From the NCBI GenBank assembly GCA_017625535.1, contig JAGAKR010000014.1, positions 54,242-118,241 of the forward strand: DNA of 64,000 nt, in the 5' to 3' direction. The position numbers and the translations under genes are program-made. A model generated the notes under the pieces. That model worked only from the letters and a program-made list of their open reading frames with translations, did not search any database and was not told the DNA's origin. Positions 10,287 to 19,405 of the stretch are shown here, piece by piece. The stretch is from Bacteroidales bacterium (GTDB lineage: Bacteria; Bacteroidota; Bacteroidia; Bacteroidales; UBA932). Each line of letters opens with the position of its first letter. Positions within the stretch are counted from its first letter, which is position 1.

Positions 10287-11585
10287 TTAGTTCTCAGGGT
10301 AAAGCAGGTAAGGTTTCCTCTGCTCTTTGAATTTCTCAACATCCTCTGTCCACATTGCCTCAATCTCTTTGGCAGATTTGCCCTCTTTAATCATTTTCCT
10401 TACGTATGCCTGGCCAATCTCAAGTTCAAACATATTGCGGAAGAAGTGGTCACCGAGGTTCATGTTGGTATAGGCATCCACAATGTACTCCAAGTTGATG
10501 CCGTCCTGGTTGATCTGCTCAATTGAAGGGGTGGTTGTAAGGTCTACGCCCCAGCACTCTTTATCCAATAGAGGAGGATTTTTTGCACCTGGGATGCTCC
10601 TTGGGGTGAAACTGTATGTGTAACCCTTCATATTAGGGTGTCCGTACATCTGGAATGCTTTTGCAGTACCGCGGCCAAGGCTGATAGGGGTTCCCTCAAA
10701 GTAGCAGGTAGAAGGGTAAAGGTAGATTGCCCTCATATCGCCAAGGTTAGGTGACGGTTTTATAGGGAGCCTGTAAAGTTTTGCGTGGGTGTAGTTCTGG
10801 CATTTAACCACATTCAGTTTAACTTTCTTGCCTGCTGCATCTTTGTGGCCGTGCTTGAGCCAGTCGCTCTCGTTTGCCATATATGCAATCTCTCCAAGTG
10901 TCATACCGTGAACTACAGGGATTGGAAGGCTTCCTACTCCCGATTTGTATTTCTCCATATCAAGGATAGGGCCGTCTACGTAGAATCCTATTGGGTTAGG
11001 GCGGTCCAGTACAATGAACTCTTTGCCGTCAATTGCACAGGCTGCCATCATTTTTACCATTGTTACGTAGTATGTGTAGAAACGTACTCCAACATCCTGG
11101 AGGTCGAATACAAGCACATCAAACTCCTTCATAACCTCAGGGGAAGGTTTGCCGGTCTTGCCCTCATAAAGTGAACGGATTGGAATTCCGGTTTTAGGAT
11201 CTGTAGAACTTGACACATGCTCGCCTGCATCTGCATCACCTCTGAATCCGTGCTCAGGAGACATAATGCAGGTTACTTTAACATTGTGGGCAAGAAGGGT
11301 GTCCAGTACGTGTGATGTGGCAGATGCCATACCCGACTGGTTTGAAAGTACACATACGCGTTTCCCCTCTACAAGTTTGAGGTATTCCTCCACCTGCTGG
11401 GCACCGGTAAGGATATCTGTAGCATAATTCATGTTTTCCTCGCCAGGGAAGGTTCCCATTGCGTTGTTGAAGGTCTGTGGTGTTTCTGGGGCTGTCTGCT
11501 CCGCTTTCTGGCCCTCAGTCTGGCCGCAGGCACAAAGTGAGACTGAAAGCACTGCGGCTGCCAATGTTGTAAATAGTTTCTTCAT
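10287..11585 (-). CDS. NamZ-like exo-beta-N-acetylmuramidase lipoprotein (DUF1343)
   Basis: A 432-residue protein with a lipoprotein signal (LSVSLCACGQ, cysteine near residue 20). The DUF1343 landmarks are all present: VCVLSNQSGM, IMSPEHGFRGDADAGEHV, TGIPIRSLYEG, DVLVFDLQDVGVRFYTYYVTM, VLDRPNP and FEGTPISLGRGT. The founding enzymes of the family (NamZ of Bacillus and relatives in Tannerella) remove MurNAc from the ends of peptidoglycan fragments, so the likely role is processing wall fragments at the periplasmic face or cell surface. No MurNAc kinase is adjacent, but a ROK kinase/permease/SIS cluster lies at 28-31 kb. It has its own promoter upstream and ends at a shared terminator. Confidence 0.88.
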   Translation of the reverse strand: MKKLFTTLAAAVLSVSLCACGQTEGQKAEQTAPETPQTFNNAMGTFPGEENMNYATDILTGAQQVEEYLKLVEGKRVCVLSNQSGMASATSHVLDTLLAHNVKVTCIMSPEHGFRGDADAGEHVSSSTDPKTGIPIRSLYEGKTGKPSPEVMKEFDVLVFDLQDVGVRFYTYYVTMVKMMAACAIDGKEFIVLDRPNPIGFYVDGPILDMEKYKSGVGSLPIPVVHGMTLGEIAYMANESDWLKHGHKDAAGKKVKLNVVKCQNYTHAKLYRLPIKPSPNLGDMRAIYLYPSTCYFEGTPISLGRGTAKAFQMYGHPNMKGYTYSFTPRSIPGAKNPPLLDKECWGVDLTTTPSIEQINQDGINLEYIVDAYTNMNLGDHFFRNMFELEIGQAYVRKMIKEGKSAKEIEAMWTEDVEKFKEQRKPYLLYPEN

Positions 11586-11619
11586 ATGTAAAGTTATTGT
11601 TTACGTGGAAAATGATATG

Positions 11620-11651
11620 CAAAGGTATTTAAAAAGAACCTTTTATACAAT
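11620..11651 (-). promoter_or_regulatory. Bacteroidota-type promoter of the namZ-like gene
   Basis: Read on the minus strand: ATTG, 20 bases, TACCTTTG (-7 box at 11627-11620), giving a leader of about 25-30 bases. The -33 region lies at the edge of the terminator of the upstream FadL gene. Confidence 0.6.
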
Positions 11652-11655
11652 AAGG

Positions 11656-11696
11656 GAAAAACCCGCGGCCAGCATTTCTGCCGGAAGCGGGTTTCT
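11656..11696 (-). terminator. Terminator of the FadL-family gene
   Basis: On the minus strand the stem AAACCCGC ... GCGGGTTT is followed by TTTCCCTTA; it lies about 35 bases after the stop of the minus-strand porin gene. Confidence 0.7.
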
Positions 11697-11731
11697 CTTT
11701 TGTAGTAAGGTTAAATTTCAGGTTATTCTTC

Positions 11732-13195
11732 CTAGAACTGGAATCTGAGACCTATTGCAGGCATTATTGCGCTTTTCTGGTACTCACCGGTAAATGTGTT
11801 CTCAAATGTACCGGTAGTTTTCTGGCCCTGGAGATATGCGAATGCAAGGTCTACTGTCATGTTCTTGAATGGGCTCAAAGATGCACCTACTGTTCCGCAG
11901 AATGTGATTGCACTTGGAGTCTCTGGGTTGTAGTTGTCTTTCTGTACAGGAGGGGTGTCCATATATGCACCAGCCCTTACTGTAGCAAAGTCTGAAATTA
12001 CATACTCACCACCAATCCTTATTGCAACTGTGTTCTCATAATCCTTTACAAATGACTGGGTAATTTCTCCAGCAGCAGTTTTGAACACCATCTCAAGTTT
12101 GTCGTATGCGCTCCAGCCTGTGATCTGAGCCTCTCCTGTAAGTGTCCAGGCTTCGGTTGGCTTGTAAGCGATACCTACGCTGAAGATGCTTGGGATAGGC
12201 ATTGATGCGTCAAATGTTGCACCATCAAGCATACCCATTGTTGCAAGCTGTGTCTTGGTTGCGTCAAGTGTAGCAGTTGTCCCCTGTGGAATGTAGCCTG
12301 CAGCCTCAAATCCTTTAAGTGGGGTAGTGTCAAAACCTTTGATTGTGTTGATGACTGATTTTGCAGCGTCGTTTGCATAATCCAGTTCAGCCTCACCACC
12401 CTCTACAGAGAGTTTCACTTTTGATCTGTAGGTAGCGGCCAAAGTAACTTTTGGTGATACATTCACCATAATACCCAAGTTTACGCCGTATGAAACTTTT
12501 GAATCTCCCGCAAGGTCAATTCCAACAGGAATCTGGTTCTCGAATGTCTTTATTGCACCAGGAAGCTGTCCTATGTTTGCAGGGAGCATAGATGCCAGCG
12601 GGCTTGAGGCAAGGCTTCCGGCAAGTGTGCCAAGACCATTGAACGCATTTGCTGCAACAAGGCCTTTCTCCTGGCTGAAACTTCCGAAGTCAATCATAAG
12701 TCCTGCACCTATACTTACAATGTCTCCAATCTTGTATGATACTGTAGGCTGTATGCTGAATGCCTTGAGGGAAACCTCCTGAAGCATTGTTGCACCCACC
12801 CAGTTGTCGCCCCATACAATTGAGTTGCCCGCAGGGTTTGTAACGCTTACACCTACTGCAAGGTTATTGCAAGGTTTGTATCCTATATATCCGAAGATAG
12901 GGGTGCTCATAGGGTTGTCAGTCTCGGTCTTTGAACCCATACCGTTGAATTTGACTTTAGACTTGATTCCTATAGTACCCAAAGAGATGTCAAATTTAGA
13001 GTTCATGAATGACATTCCGGCAGGGTTGAACAACATGCTCTCCGCACCAAGTTTAAGTGCTGTACCTGTATGTCCCATACCTGTCTGTCTTGCACTCTGT
13101 GAGTTGATCTGGTAACCCTCTGCATTTGCTGTAAGCACTGAAAGTACAGCAGCGGCAGTCATTACCATTTTACTTGCTAGTTTTCCAAATTTCAT
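11732..13195 (-). CDS. OmpP1/FadL/TodX-family outer-membrane transporter
   Basis: A 487-residue protein with a signal peptide ending near LTANAEG, then the N-terminal hatch motif SARQTGMGHTGTAL and NPAGMSFM, both characteristic of FadL-type barrels that carry long-chain fatty acids or other hydrophobic compounds across the outer membrane. Alternating hydrophobic strands continue to the C-terminal aromatic residue of a beta barrel (AIGLRFQF). Residues 180-330 hold an Ala/Gly/Leu-rich insertion (AGSLASSPLASMLPANIGQL, and the DTTPLKGFEAAG region), probably an extracellular loop. Single gene with its own strong promoter and terminator. Substrate unknown. Confidence 0.9.
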   Translation of the reverse strand: MKFGKLASKMVMTAAAVLSVLTANAEGYQINSQSARQTGMGHTGTALKLGAESMLFNPAGMSFMNSKFDISLGTIGIKSKVKFNGMGSKTETDNPMSTPIFGYIGYKPCNNLAVGVSVTNPAGNSIVWGDNWVGATMLQEVSLKAFSIQPTVSYKIGDIVSIGAGLMIDFGSFSQEKGLVAANAFNGLGTLAGSLASSPLASMLPANIGQLPGAIKTFENQIPVGIDLAGDSKVSYGVNLGIMVNVSPKVTLAATYRSKVKLSVEGGEAELDYANDAAKSVINTIKGFDTTPLKGFEAAGYIPQGTTATLDATKTQLATMGMLDGATFDASMPIPSIFSVGIAYKPTEAWTLTGEAQITGWSAYDKLEMVFKTAAGEITQSFVKDYENTVAIRIGGEYVISDFATVRAGAYMDTPPVQKDNYNPETPSAITFCGTVGASLSPFKNMTVDLAFAYLQGQKTTGTFENTFTGEYQKSAIMPAIGLRFQF

Positions 13196-13219
13196 ATTTA
13201 TCCAATTTTAAAACGGCCG

Positions 13220-13250
13220 CAAAGGTAAATAAAAATTTTAATATACCAAA
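13220..13250 (-). promoter_or_regulatory. Promoter of the FadL-family gene
   Basis: A textbook Bacteroidota promoter on the minus strand: TTTG at 13250-13247, 19 bases, TACCTTTG at 13227-13220. Predicted leader about 15-20 bases. Confidence 0.8.
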
Positions 13251-13321
13251 TTTCGTGCATCTTTATAATTTGCAGAAAATGAGATTGATAAAATTACACT
13301 CTATTATATGAGTTGTGAAAT

Positions 13322-13358
13322 AATAAAAGGCGGGACCGGCATCCGCCTTTCCCGCCTC
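13322..13358 (-). terminator. Terminator of the DPP IV gene
   Basis: Minus-strand stem GGCGGGA ... TCCCGCC (13356-13350 with 13335-13329) followed by TTTTATTATT, 25 bases after the stop codon. Confidence 0.8.
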
Positions 13359-13381
13359 TATATGGTATGAAAATAATGCAA

Positions 13382-15832
13382 CTAGTTGTTGTTCATCTGT
13401 TTGATGTCTATCTCCTCTTTCTGTGAGTCTCCAATCAGATACTCGCAGAAGTGGTCTGCCATTCTCCAGAAGAAGTATTCGGTCATATTGCCGAATGCGT
13501 GTCTCTGTCCAGGAAGAATAAGCATCTGGAAACGTTTGTTGGCTTTGATGAGGGCATCAACAACCCTTATTGTGTTGCCTGGGTGTACATTGTTGTCTAT
13601 GTCACCGTGAACAAGCAGCAGATTGCCTTTAAGGTTCTTTGCCAACTGCTGGTTTGTGTTTATGCTGTATTTGAATGTTGTATCACCTTTTTCCGATACC
13701 TCTTCAAGCACTCCGTGGTGCTGTTCGCTCCACCAGCGGTTGTAGATGCTGTTGTCGTGGTTGCCGGCACAGGAAACTGCTGCAGAGAAGAAATCAGGGT
13801 ATTTGAGTATAGCCGCTGTAGACATGAATCCTCCGCCTGAGTGGCCGTGGATACCCACCTTGTTGCCGTTGATGAATGGATGGCGTGCTGCCAACTGCTG
13901 TACGGCAACTTTCTTGTCTTCCAGACCATAGTCCCTCAGGTTACCGTAACCGAAGTTGTGGTACCATTTTGAGCGGTTAGGGTGTCCTCCACGGTTACCT
14001 ACGGTTACAACAATGAAACCGAGTTGTGCAAGACGGTCTATCCTGTCCATACCTTTGCTCCACGATGAGTTGTTTGCCTCTGTCTGAGGACCTGGGTATA
14101 CATACTCAATTATAGGGTAAAGTTTGGTAGAGTCAAAGTCGAACGGTTTGTACATTACACCGTAAAGGTCGGTAATGCCGTCACCAGCCTTAACTGTAAA
14201 TATCTCAGGGAATTTGTATCCGCGTGCAATCAACTGGCTGAGGTCTGCCTCTTCAAGGTCCATTATCTTGCGTCCGGTGTTGTCGTAAAGTGCAGTCTTA
14301 GGGGTGCAGTCTACCCTTGAGTAGTTGTTTACAAAGTAACGGTTGTCATCAGACATATTAACCTTGTTGTCATAGTCTCCCTTGTTCAGAAGCCTTACAT
14401 TGCTGCCGTCGAGGTTGGCGCTGTATGCATACATATAGTAAGGGTTGATGCCGTCCTCTTTGCCACAGGCTGTGAAGTATACAACCCTCTTCACAGGGTC
14501 TACCCCAAGAATCTGGTCTACGTGGTACTCGCCGCTGGTAATCTGGTTCTTCAATGTGCCGTCTGCACCATACAGGTAAAGGTGTGCCCAGCCGTCACGC
14601 TCAGACCAGAATACAAATTCTGTGTTGTTGTTGAAGAATTCAACGCCTCTTGTCTCAACATATGTGTTAAGTTCTTCGTGCAGTACAAGTTTGCACTCGC
14701 CTGTTGCAACGTCAACGCAGCAGAGGTCAACGCGTTTCTGGTCGCGGCTCTGGCGGGTGAAGTAGAATTTGCCGTTGTCGCCCATCCATTTCATAGGAAC
14801 GTAGTCTGCATATCTCTCTTTAACTGTAACAGGGTTTCTGAGTACGCTTACACTCTGGTCCTTGAATGCATCAATGTTTATAGTGCGTGAATTCTTGTTC
14901 TCAAAGTCAAACAGGTAGAGATAAGCCTTAGGGCCTGGCTCGCCCGGCATCTGGTATTTGTATCCCTCGAGTTTCGGACGTGGGTTTGCAAGCACGTCAA
15001 TTACCCACAACTCCTTAACCTTGCTCATATCGCTTCTGGTAAGGGCAAAATGTTTTGAATCAGGTGACCATACAATTCCTGCACCTGTACGTTTGGTGGT
15101 ATCCTCCTCGTGGTTTCCGCCATACATTCCGCGTCCTGCATAAGGGAACTCCTTGCTGCCGTCTTTGGTGAGCTGGAACTCAACAATTGTGGAGTCCTTC
15201 TCATTCTCAACGGCCTTTTTCAGGTTCTCCATATCCATATACCAGAGGTTGTAGTTCTTTCCGTATACAGCGTATTTTCCGTCGGGAGAAATGCTTGCCC
15301 ATCTTGGGTAGTCTTTCTTTGCCTCAACATCTGTGATGTCTGTAAGTCTGCCCGATGCAATGTCCCATTTGAAACGGAACACCTTGTTCTCTTTGGCCCC
15401 TTTGGCAGGTTTTTTCTCGCCCGGTTTCTGTTTTTTAGGAACCATAACGGAGGTCTTTATCTCAAACTCAAATGCTTTGTCGTCATCAACAAGTTCCAGT
15501 TTCTGGATAGGGAGGTGCTGTGCATCAAACGGATCTTTTGTAATTGCAGAGATTTGGGCTGCAAGTTTTCCCATATCCCATATTTTCCTCTTTGTTCCGG
15601 CAACAGGGTCTACAATATAGTATTCCTCACCTTTTGTAGTTTTATAGGTGTACCAGAATTTGTCTGAATTCTTGAACCAGTTTGGCCTTACATCTGTAGA
15701 GAAAACCATCTGGGCAACCTTCTTTGCGGAGAATCTCTCGGCAAGGTCATAATTTGCTTTTGTAACCGGAGTCTGCTGCGCGTAAGCCAGTGAACAGACT
15801 GCCAGTGCAATAAGTAGAAACAGTTTTTTCAT
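13382..15832 (-). CDS. Dipeptidyl peptidase IV (S9 family), secreted
   Basis: An 816-residue protein with a signal peptide (MKKLFLLIALAVCSLAYAQQ), an eight-bladed-propeller region (about 40-560, with FYFTRQSRDQKRVDL-type blades) and a C-terminal alpha/beta-hydrolase. The catalytic triad can be placed: serine in IHGHSGGGF, aspartate in LLVHGDIDNNVHPGN, histidine in PGQRHAFG. The family removes dipeptides, usually X-Pro or X-Ala, from peptide N-termini and is a major periplasmic peptidase in peptide-feeding Bacteroidota. The gene lies 13 bases after the phosphoesterase gene and probably shares a transcript with it and the acyltransferase; a terminator follows. Confidence 0.93.
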   Translation of the reverse strand: MKKLFLLIALAVCSLAYAQQTPVTKANYDLAERFSAKKVAQMVFSTDVRPNWFKNSDKFWYTYKTTKGEEYYIVDPVAGTKRKIWDMGKLAAQISAITKDPFDAQHLPIQKLELVDDDKAFEFEIKTSVMVPKKQKPGEKKPAKGAKENKVFRFKWDIASGRLTDITDVEAKKDYPRWASISPDGKYAVYGKNYNLWYMDMENLKKAVENEKDSTIVEFQLTKDGSKEFPYAGRGMYGGNHEEDTTKRTGAGIVWSPDSKHFALTRSDMSKVKELWVIDVLANPRPKLEGYKYQMPGEPGPKAYLYLFDFENKNSRTINIDAFKDQSVSVLRNPVTVKERYADYVPMKWMGDNGKFYFTRQSRDQKRVDLCCVDVATGECKLVLHEELNTYVETRGVEFFNNNTEFVFWSERDGWAHLYLYGADGTLKNQITSGEYHVDQILGVDPVKRVVYFTACGKEDGINPYYMYAYSANLDGSNVRLLNKGDYDNKVNMSDDNRYFVNNYSRVDCTPKTALYDNTGRKIMDLEEADLSQLIARGYKFPEIFTVKAGDGITDLYGVMYKPFDFDSTKLYPIIEYVYPGPQTEANNSSWSKGMDRIDRLAQLGFIVVTVGNRGGHPNRSKWYHNFGYGNLRDYGLEDKKVAVQQLAARHPFINGNKVGIHGHSGGGFMSTAAILKYPDFFSAAVSCAGNHDNSIYNRWWSEQHHGVLEEVSEKGDTTFKYSINTNQQLAKNLKGNLLLVHGDIDNNVHPGNTIRVVDALIKANKRFQMLILPGQRHAFGNMTEYFFWRMADHFCEYLIGDSQKEEIDIKQMNNN

Positions 15833-15845
15833 ATATTCTTAAGTG

Positions 15846-16343
15846 TTAAAGTTTTCTTTCCCATTCACCCACTTCCATATCCTTTATGGTGCCTTCCTCT
15901 ATCCTGAACCTCAATGCTGTGCGTACATTGTGGAATCCCTGTACTCCTGCTGCCCCGGGGTTTATGCAGAGCACGTTGTACTTGGTGTCGTTGATCACCT
16001 TAAGGATGTGGGAATGCCCGCAGATGAATATGTCGGGAAGATGTGCATTTATAAGCTGGAATGCCTTGAAATCATACCTTCCCGGGTATCCTCCTATGTG
16101 CATCATAAGTATCCTCTTGCCCTCCAGTTCAAAGAACTGCACATAAGGGTGGGCCAGCCTCACTTTCTGGTCATCGCAGTTGCCGTAGACACCCCTCAGG
16201 GGCTTGAATGCGGCAATTGCATCTGCGGTTTCAATGTTCCCGAAGTCCCCGGCGTGCCAGATTTCATCAACCGGCTCCAGGAACTTCTTAAGTTTGTCAT
16301 CAAACACCCCGTGCGTATCGGATATCAACCCTATGTATGCCAT
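15846..16343 (-). CDS. YfcE/MJ0936-type metallophosphoesterase
   Basis: A 165-residue calcineurin-like phosphoesterase. Motifs in order: GLISDTHG near residue 5, WHAGDFG, YGNCDD (GNxD), MMHIGGYPG and CGHSH. This is the small YfcE group that hydrolyses phosphodiesters in vitro; the natural substrate is uncertain. It sits 27 bases downstream of the acyltransferase gene and 13 bases upstream of the DPP IV gene, all on the minus strand. On the opposite strand a 358-codon open frame (15843-16919) spans this gene and part of the next and is a shadow. Confidence 0.9.
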   Translation of the reverse strand: MAYIGLISDTHGVFDDKLKKFLEPVDEIWHAGDFGNIETADAIAAFKPLRGVYGNCDDQKVRLAHPYVQFFELEGKRILMMHIGGYPGRYDFKAFQLINAHLPDIFICGHSHILKVINDTKYNVLCINPGAAGVQGFHNVRTALRFRIEEGTIKDMEVGEWERKL

Positions 16344-16370
16344 ATATTTGACTCTTTATCTGCCGTAAGG

Positions 16371-17591
16371 TTAAAGCTTTATTACAATTTTCTTCTTGTA
16401 CAGCCACATTGCCATTGCTGTGAACACTGCAACATATACAAGGGCAAACATAAGAGAAGAAACCTCATTGTTCTCACCCACAATTGCAATGCATACATTG
16501 TTGTAGAACCAGCTGAGCACGCTCCAGGTCTTCTCCTGAACAGTACCGTCTGCCATAACAACAGTGGCTTTCCATTTGATTATCTGTCCAAGGATCTTTG
16601 CAAAAAGACCTGCCATAACAAATGCAAACAGCGGGTTCATACCCATTGCCTTGAATGGGGTAAAAATCTTCTCCTTGCCTTTTATATCAATGAGGTAAAT
16701 GAAGAATGCAAGCATAATTATACACCAGCCGCCTGCATACAGCACGTAAGAACCGGTCCAGAGGGCCTTTATTATAGGATAGCAGATGCTCCATACAAGT
16801 CCGCCTGCAAGGCAGCAGAGTCCAATTGTATAAAGTTGTGCAACCACATCAATCTTCTCTGGGGTCTGTTGGATTTTCTTCCCGATAAGGAATCCCAAAA
16901 GTACTGTACAGGCACCTGAAAGGGCACCAAGGAGTCCCTCAGGATCAAACGGGATGCCGAATCCCTTGTAAATGTGGTCTACACCAAAGATTGCAAGGTC
17001 TATGTCATCTGCACCTTGTCCGGCAAGTGAGAATGCACCGGCAGCACCGTTAACCATCTCTGCAGATGAATCACCTATGAGCCACAGGATTAGCCAGTGA
17101 AGTCCCATAAGTACTGCCATGGCCGGAATGATCTTCTTTGCCTTCTGCAGCCACAGTGCCACAAAACCTCCAAGTACATAACACATTGCAATTCTCTGCA
17201 ATACACCTATAATCCTTATGTGCTCCAGACGGTAGATGAAGTTTTCCCAAACTGAAAGGTCTGGGTTTGGTGATGTAGGGTAGAAAGGGAACCAGTTGAG
17301 GCCGAATCCCACCAGGAAGATGAGGATGCCCCTCTTTACAAGTTTCTTTACGCTGTCGGGAGTGAGACCCTCATTGTATTTGGCAAAGGAGAATGCCATT
17401 GCCGCTCCCACTACAAACAGGAAGAATGGGAATACAAGGTCTGTAGGGGTACATCCTGCCCATGCTGCGTGGGCCAATGGGGGGAAGATATGTCCCCAGG
17501 AACCAGGATTGTTTACAAGGATCATCCCTGCAACTGTCATACCTCTGAGCACATCAAGTGCCACATAACGTTGAGATTTAATTTGTGTCAT
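16371..17591 (-). CDS. NagX/HGSNAT-like membrane acyltransferase (DUF5009-type)
   Basis: A 406-residue integral membrane protein with about ten hydrophobic segments. The N-terminal motif ALDVLRGMTVAGMILVNNPG, then PFFLFVVGAAMAFSF, identifies the heparan-alpha-glucosaminide N-acetyltransferase-like family (NagX in gut and chitin-using bacteria), thought to move acetyl groups onto amino sugars across the membrane. With NamZ, the FHS permease and the ROK kinase elsewhere in the window it fits an amino-sugar diet, but that link is inference. First gene of a probable operon with the phosphoesterase and DPP IV genes. Confidence 0.85.
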   Translation of the reverse strand: MTQIKSQRYVALDVLRGMTVAGMILVNNPGSWGHIFPPLAHAAWAGCTPTDLVFPFFLFVVGAAMAFSFAKYNEGLTPDSVKKLVKRGILIFLVGFGLNWFPFYPTSPNPDLSVWENFIYRLEHIRIIGVLQRIAMCYVLGGFVALWLQKAKKIIPAMAVLMGLHWLILWLIGDSSAEMVNGAAGAFSLAGQGADDIDLAIFGVDHIYKGFGIPFDPEGLLGALSGACTVLLGFLIGKKIQQTPEKIDVVAQLYTIGLCCLAGGLVWSICYPIIKALWTGSYVLYAGGWCIIMLAFFIYLIDIKGKEKIFTPFKAMGMNPLFAFVMAGLFAKILGQIIKWKATVVMADGTVQEKTWSVLSWFYNNVCIAIVGENNEVSSLMFALVYVAVFTAMAMWLYKKKIVIKL

Positions 17592-17637
17592 ATTGTTGTA
17601 ATGTTTTTAAGTTGCTTTTTATGGCGCTGCCAGACAA

Positions 17638-17693
17638 TTGCCCCTTTTGGGCAAACCCGACAATCAGGTACGCTTATCCGGAAGGCAAAGATA
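17638..17693 (-). promoter_or_regulatory. Promoter -7 box and leader hairpin before the acyltransferase gene
   Basis: Minus-strand TATCTTTG (17693-17686) fits the -7 consensus; a good TTTG -33 box is not seen at the right distance. The roughly 90-base leader holds a hairpin TTGCCC-CTTTT-GGGCAA (17638-17654), which could slow or regulate translation. Confidence 0.35.
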
Positions 17694-17755
17694 AACTATT
17701 TCTTTTTTTTCAGGAAAAGCAATACCTTTACTCATTGTAAATTATAGGGAGCGTT

Positions 17756-18556
17756 ATGGAACTATTTTACTCCACACAGGTAGAGGGGGGCTTGTGCACC
17801 CTTACAGAAGAGGAGAGCAGGCATTGCGCCAAGGTGCTCAGGCATACGGCTGGGGATATCATAAATGTAATTGACGGCAGCGGTACGCTGTATGAGTGCC
17901 GTATAGTGGAGTGCGGCAGGCAGGTGGTCTGCTCTGTTGAAAGTGCCGTTGAGGGGTTCGGGGCTCACGGCTACCACCTTACAATGGCAGTATGCCCCAC
18001 AAAGAACATAGACCGCTACGAGTGGTTCCTTGAGAAGGCAACTGAACTGGGAATGGATGTGGTGGTGCCGGTTCTGGGCGACCATTCCGAGAGGAGGGTT
18101 GTGAAACCGGAAAGGCTGGAGAAGATACTTGTTTCGGCCGCCAAACAATCATTGAAGGGGGCGGTGCCGTGTTTGCGGGATGCAATTACAGTAAAACAGT
18201 TCATAAAGGAGTCTTCCCTACTGCCCGGTGTGAAACTCATTGCACATTGCTCGGAAGGGGAAAAAATGACTTTGGCAGAGGCGGTGGCTGCTGCTGTTAA
18301 GGCCTCAGGTGCCGGTGCGGATACCGTTGCTGTGGAGGTATCTTGCGGTGCTGGGGACATTCCTTCTGTGGTTGGTGGTGCTTGTGTCAAGCCTTGCATA
18401 ACAATCCTCATCGGGCCGGAAGGGGATTTCTCCCCTGCAGAAGTTGATGCTGCAGTTGAGGCCGGCTTCAAGCCCCTCACCCTTGGGGAATCCCGCCTCC
18501 GCACAGAAACTGCCGCCGTTGCCGCCGTTGCAGGGGTGTATTTTTTGTGTGGTTGA
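17756..18556 (+). CDS. rsmE: 16S rRNA (uracil1498-N3)-methyltransferase
   Basis: A 266-residue SPOUT-class methyltransferase. The N-terminal PUA-like domain shows ESRHCAKVLRHTAGD, the middle VCPTKNIDRYEWFLEKATELGM is family-specific, and the C-terminal trefoil knot has ILIGPEGDFSPAEVDAA and LTLGESRLRTETAAVAA. It methylates N3 of U1498 in 16S rRNA. Compared with typical RsmE the region between residues 165 and 215 carries an Ala/Gly-rich insertion (VAAAVKASGAGADTVAVEVS and VVGGACVKP). The gene is divergent from the acyltransferase; TACCTTTA at 17723-17730 may be its -7 box. A REP-like half site begins four bases after the stop. Confidence 0.95.
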   Translation: MELFYSTQVEGGLCTLTEEESRHCAKVLRHTAGDIINVIDGSGTLYECRIVECGRQVVCSVESAVEGFGAHGYHLTMAVCPTKNIDRYEWFLEKATELGMDVVVPVLGDHSERRVVKPERLEKILVSAAKQSLKGAVPCLRDAITVKQFIKESSLLPGVKLIAHCSEGEKMTLAEAVAAAVKASGAGADTVAVEVSCGAGDIPSVVGGACVKPCITILIGPEGDFSPAEVDAAVEAGFKPLTLGESRLRTETAAVAAVAGVYFLCG

Positions 18557-18559
18557 GGG

Positions 18560-18582
18560 CATTGCCACGCTTAACCTCTTGG
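18560..18582. repeat. REP-like half site (solo right end)
   Basis: CATTGCC, three bases, GCTTAACCTCTTGG matches the right end of the doublets at 19.2, 20.6 and 32.9 kb. No left partner lies about 140 bases upstream, which is rsmE coding sequence. It fills the gap between convergent rsmE and tsaC. Confidence 0.7.
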
Positions 18583-18589
18583 GATACAT

Positions 18590-19162
18590 TTATCCCCTTA
18601 TAATCTCAATCTCGCTGCCCAAGCCTACTTTAATAATCTGTGATGCGGAACGGGTGCAGTTGCCTTCAAATTCTTTTGGGACAATGAAGTCTACGGCATC
18701 CTTAATCTCCTGCGGGATTTCCTCAAATGTTGTTGGTGCTGGGGTGCCGGAAATGTTTGCAGAGGTTGATACTATTGCCTTGCGGAACTTGTATATCAGC
18801 TGATGGCAGAACTCGTGTTCAGGAATGCGGATGCCTGCAGTACCGTCTTCAGCCACAACATTTTTTGCCAGGCCCATTGCGCCAGGGTAGATAATGGTCA
18901 TTGGCTTGTCGTTAACCTCAACCAGCTGGAGGGCAATCTCGGGAATTTCCTTCACATAGCGTCCCACCATATCCAAATCTGCCACAAGGGTTATGAGGCT
19001 CTTGCTGTCTGAACGCTGCTTTATCTTGAAGATCTTCTCAACCGCAGCCTCATTGGTGGCATCACATCCCAGCCCCCAGATTGTATCTGTGGGATACAGG
19101 ATAACCCCACCCTCTTTAAGTATTTTTATTGCTGAATCTATCTGTTCTTTCATAGTCTGCAT
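18590..19162 (-). CDS. tsaC: L-threonylcarbamoyladenylate synthase (TsaC/Sua5/YrdC)
   Basis: A 190-residue YrdC-fold protein. Recognised by GGVILYPTDTIWGLGCDA at residues 15-32, IKQRSDSKSLITLVAD near 47, GTAGIRIPEHEFC and STSANISGTPAPT. It makes threonylcarbamoyl-AMP from threonine, bicarbonate and ATP, the first step of tRNA t6A37 synthesis. The C-terminal Sua5 domain is absent, so this is the short TsaC form. Minus-strand TAAATTTG (19186-19179) could be a -7 box; its upstream region runs into the REP doublet at 19,202. Confidence 0.94.
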   Translation of the reverse strand: MQTMKEQIDSAIKILKEGGVILYPTDTIWGLGCDATNEAAVEKIFKIKQRSDSKSLITLVADLDMVGRYVKEIPEIALQLVEVNDKPMTIIYPGAMGLAKNVVAEDGTAGIRIPEHEFCHQLIYKFRKAIVSTSANISGTPAPTTFEEIPQEIKDAVDFIVPKEFEGNCTRSASQIIKVGLGSEIEIIRG

Positions 19163-19201
19163 ATTTAAGGCATTTGTGCAAATTTAAGAAAAATTTTCAG
19201 T

Positions 19202-19343
19202 CAAGAGGTTGGTAATGCTACCCCTCACCCAGCACTCCTCCCAACAAGGTGAGGTGTCCTAACCTCACACAAAAAAATGAGGTTAAGCAACACAAACCAA
19301 CCGGCAGGGCATTACAGGCCCGGTTGCCTCGCCTAACCTCTTG
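19202..19343. repeat. REP-like doublet, copy A (left of RAYT)
   Basis: About 142 bases bounded by CAAGAGGTT and AACCTCTTG. Inside is a second inverted pair, TAACCTCA (19260-19267) and TGAGGTTA (19278-19285), so the element is two back-to-back hairpins. Its right 21 bases, ending CGCCTAACCTCTTGG, match copy B exactly, and its left end lacks six bases present in copy B. A further inverted pair CAACCGG/CCGGTTG lies at 19298-19326. Confidence 0.75.
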
Positions 19344-19373
19344 GCATAGTGGGGATTTGTCGGGAGAAAAAGA

Positions 19374-19405
19374 TTTGCCGGGCCACAAAAAAATTACAAT
19401 CTTTG
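19374..19405 (+). promoter_or_regulatory. Possible promoter of the RAYT gene
   Basis: TTTG (19374-19377), 20 bases, AATCTTTG (19398-19405, one mismatch to TAnnTTTG), placed directly after REP copy A and about 85 bases before the chosen start. Confidence 0.4.

Noticed and set aside
15843-16919. 358-codon open frame on the plus strand opposite the phosphoesterase and acyltransferase genes
   Set aside because: It lies antisense to two well-supported genes, has Cys/His-rich improbable composition and no domain; a shadow frame.
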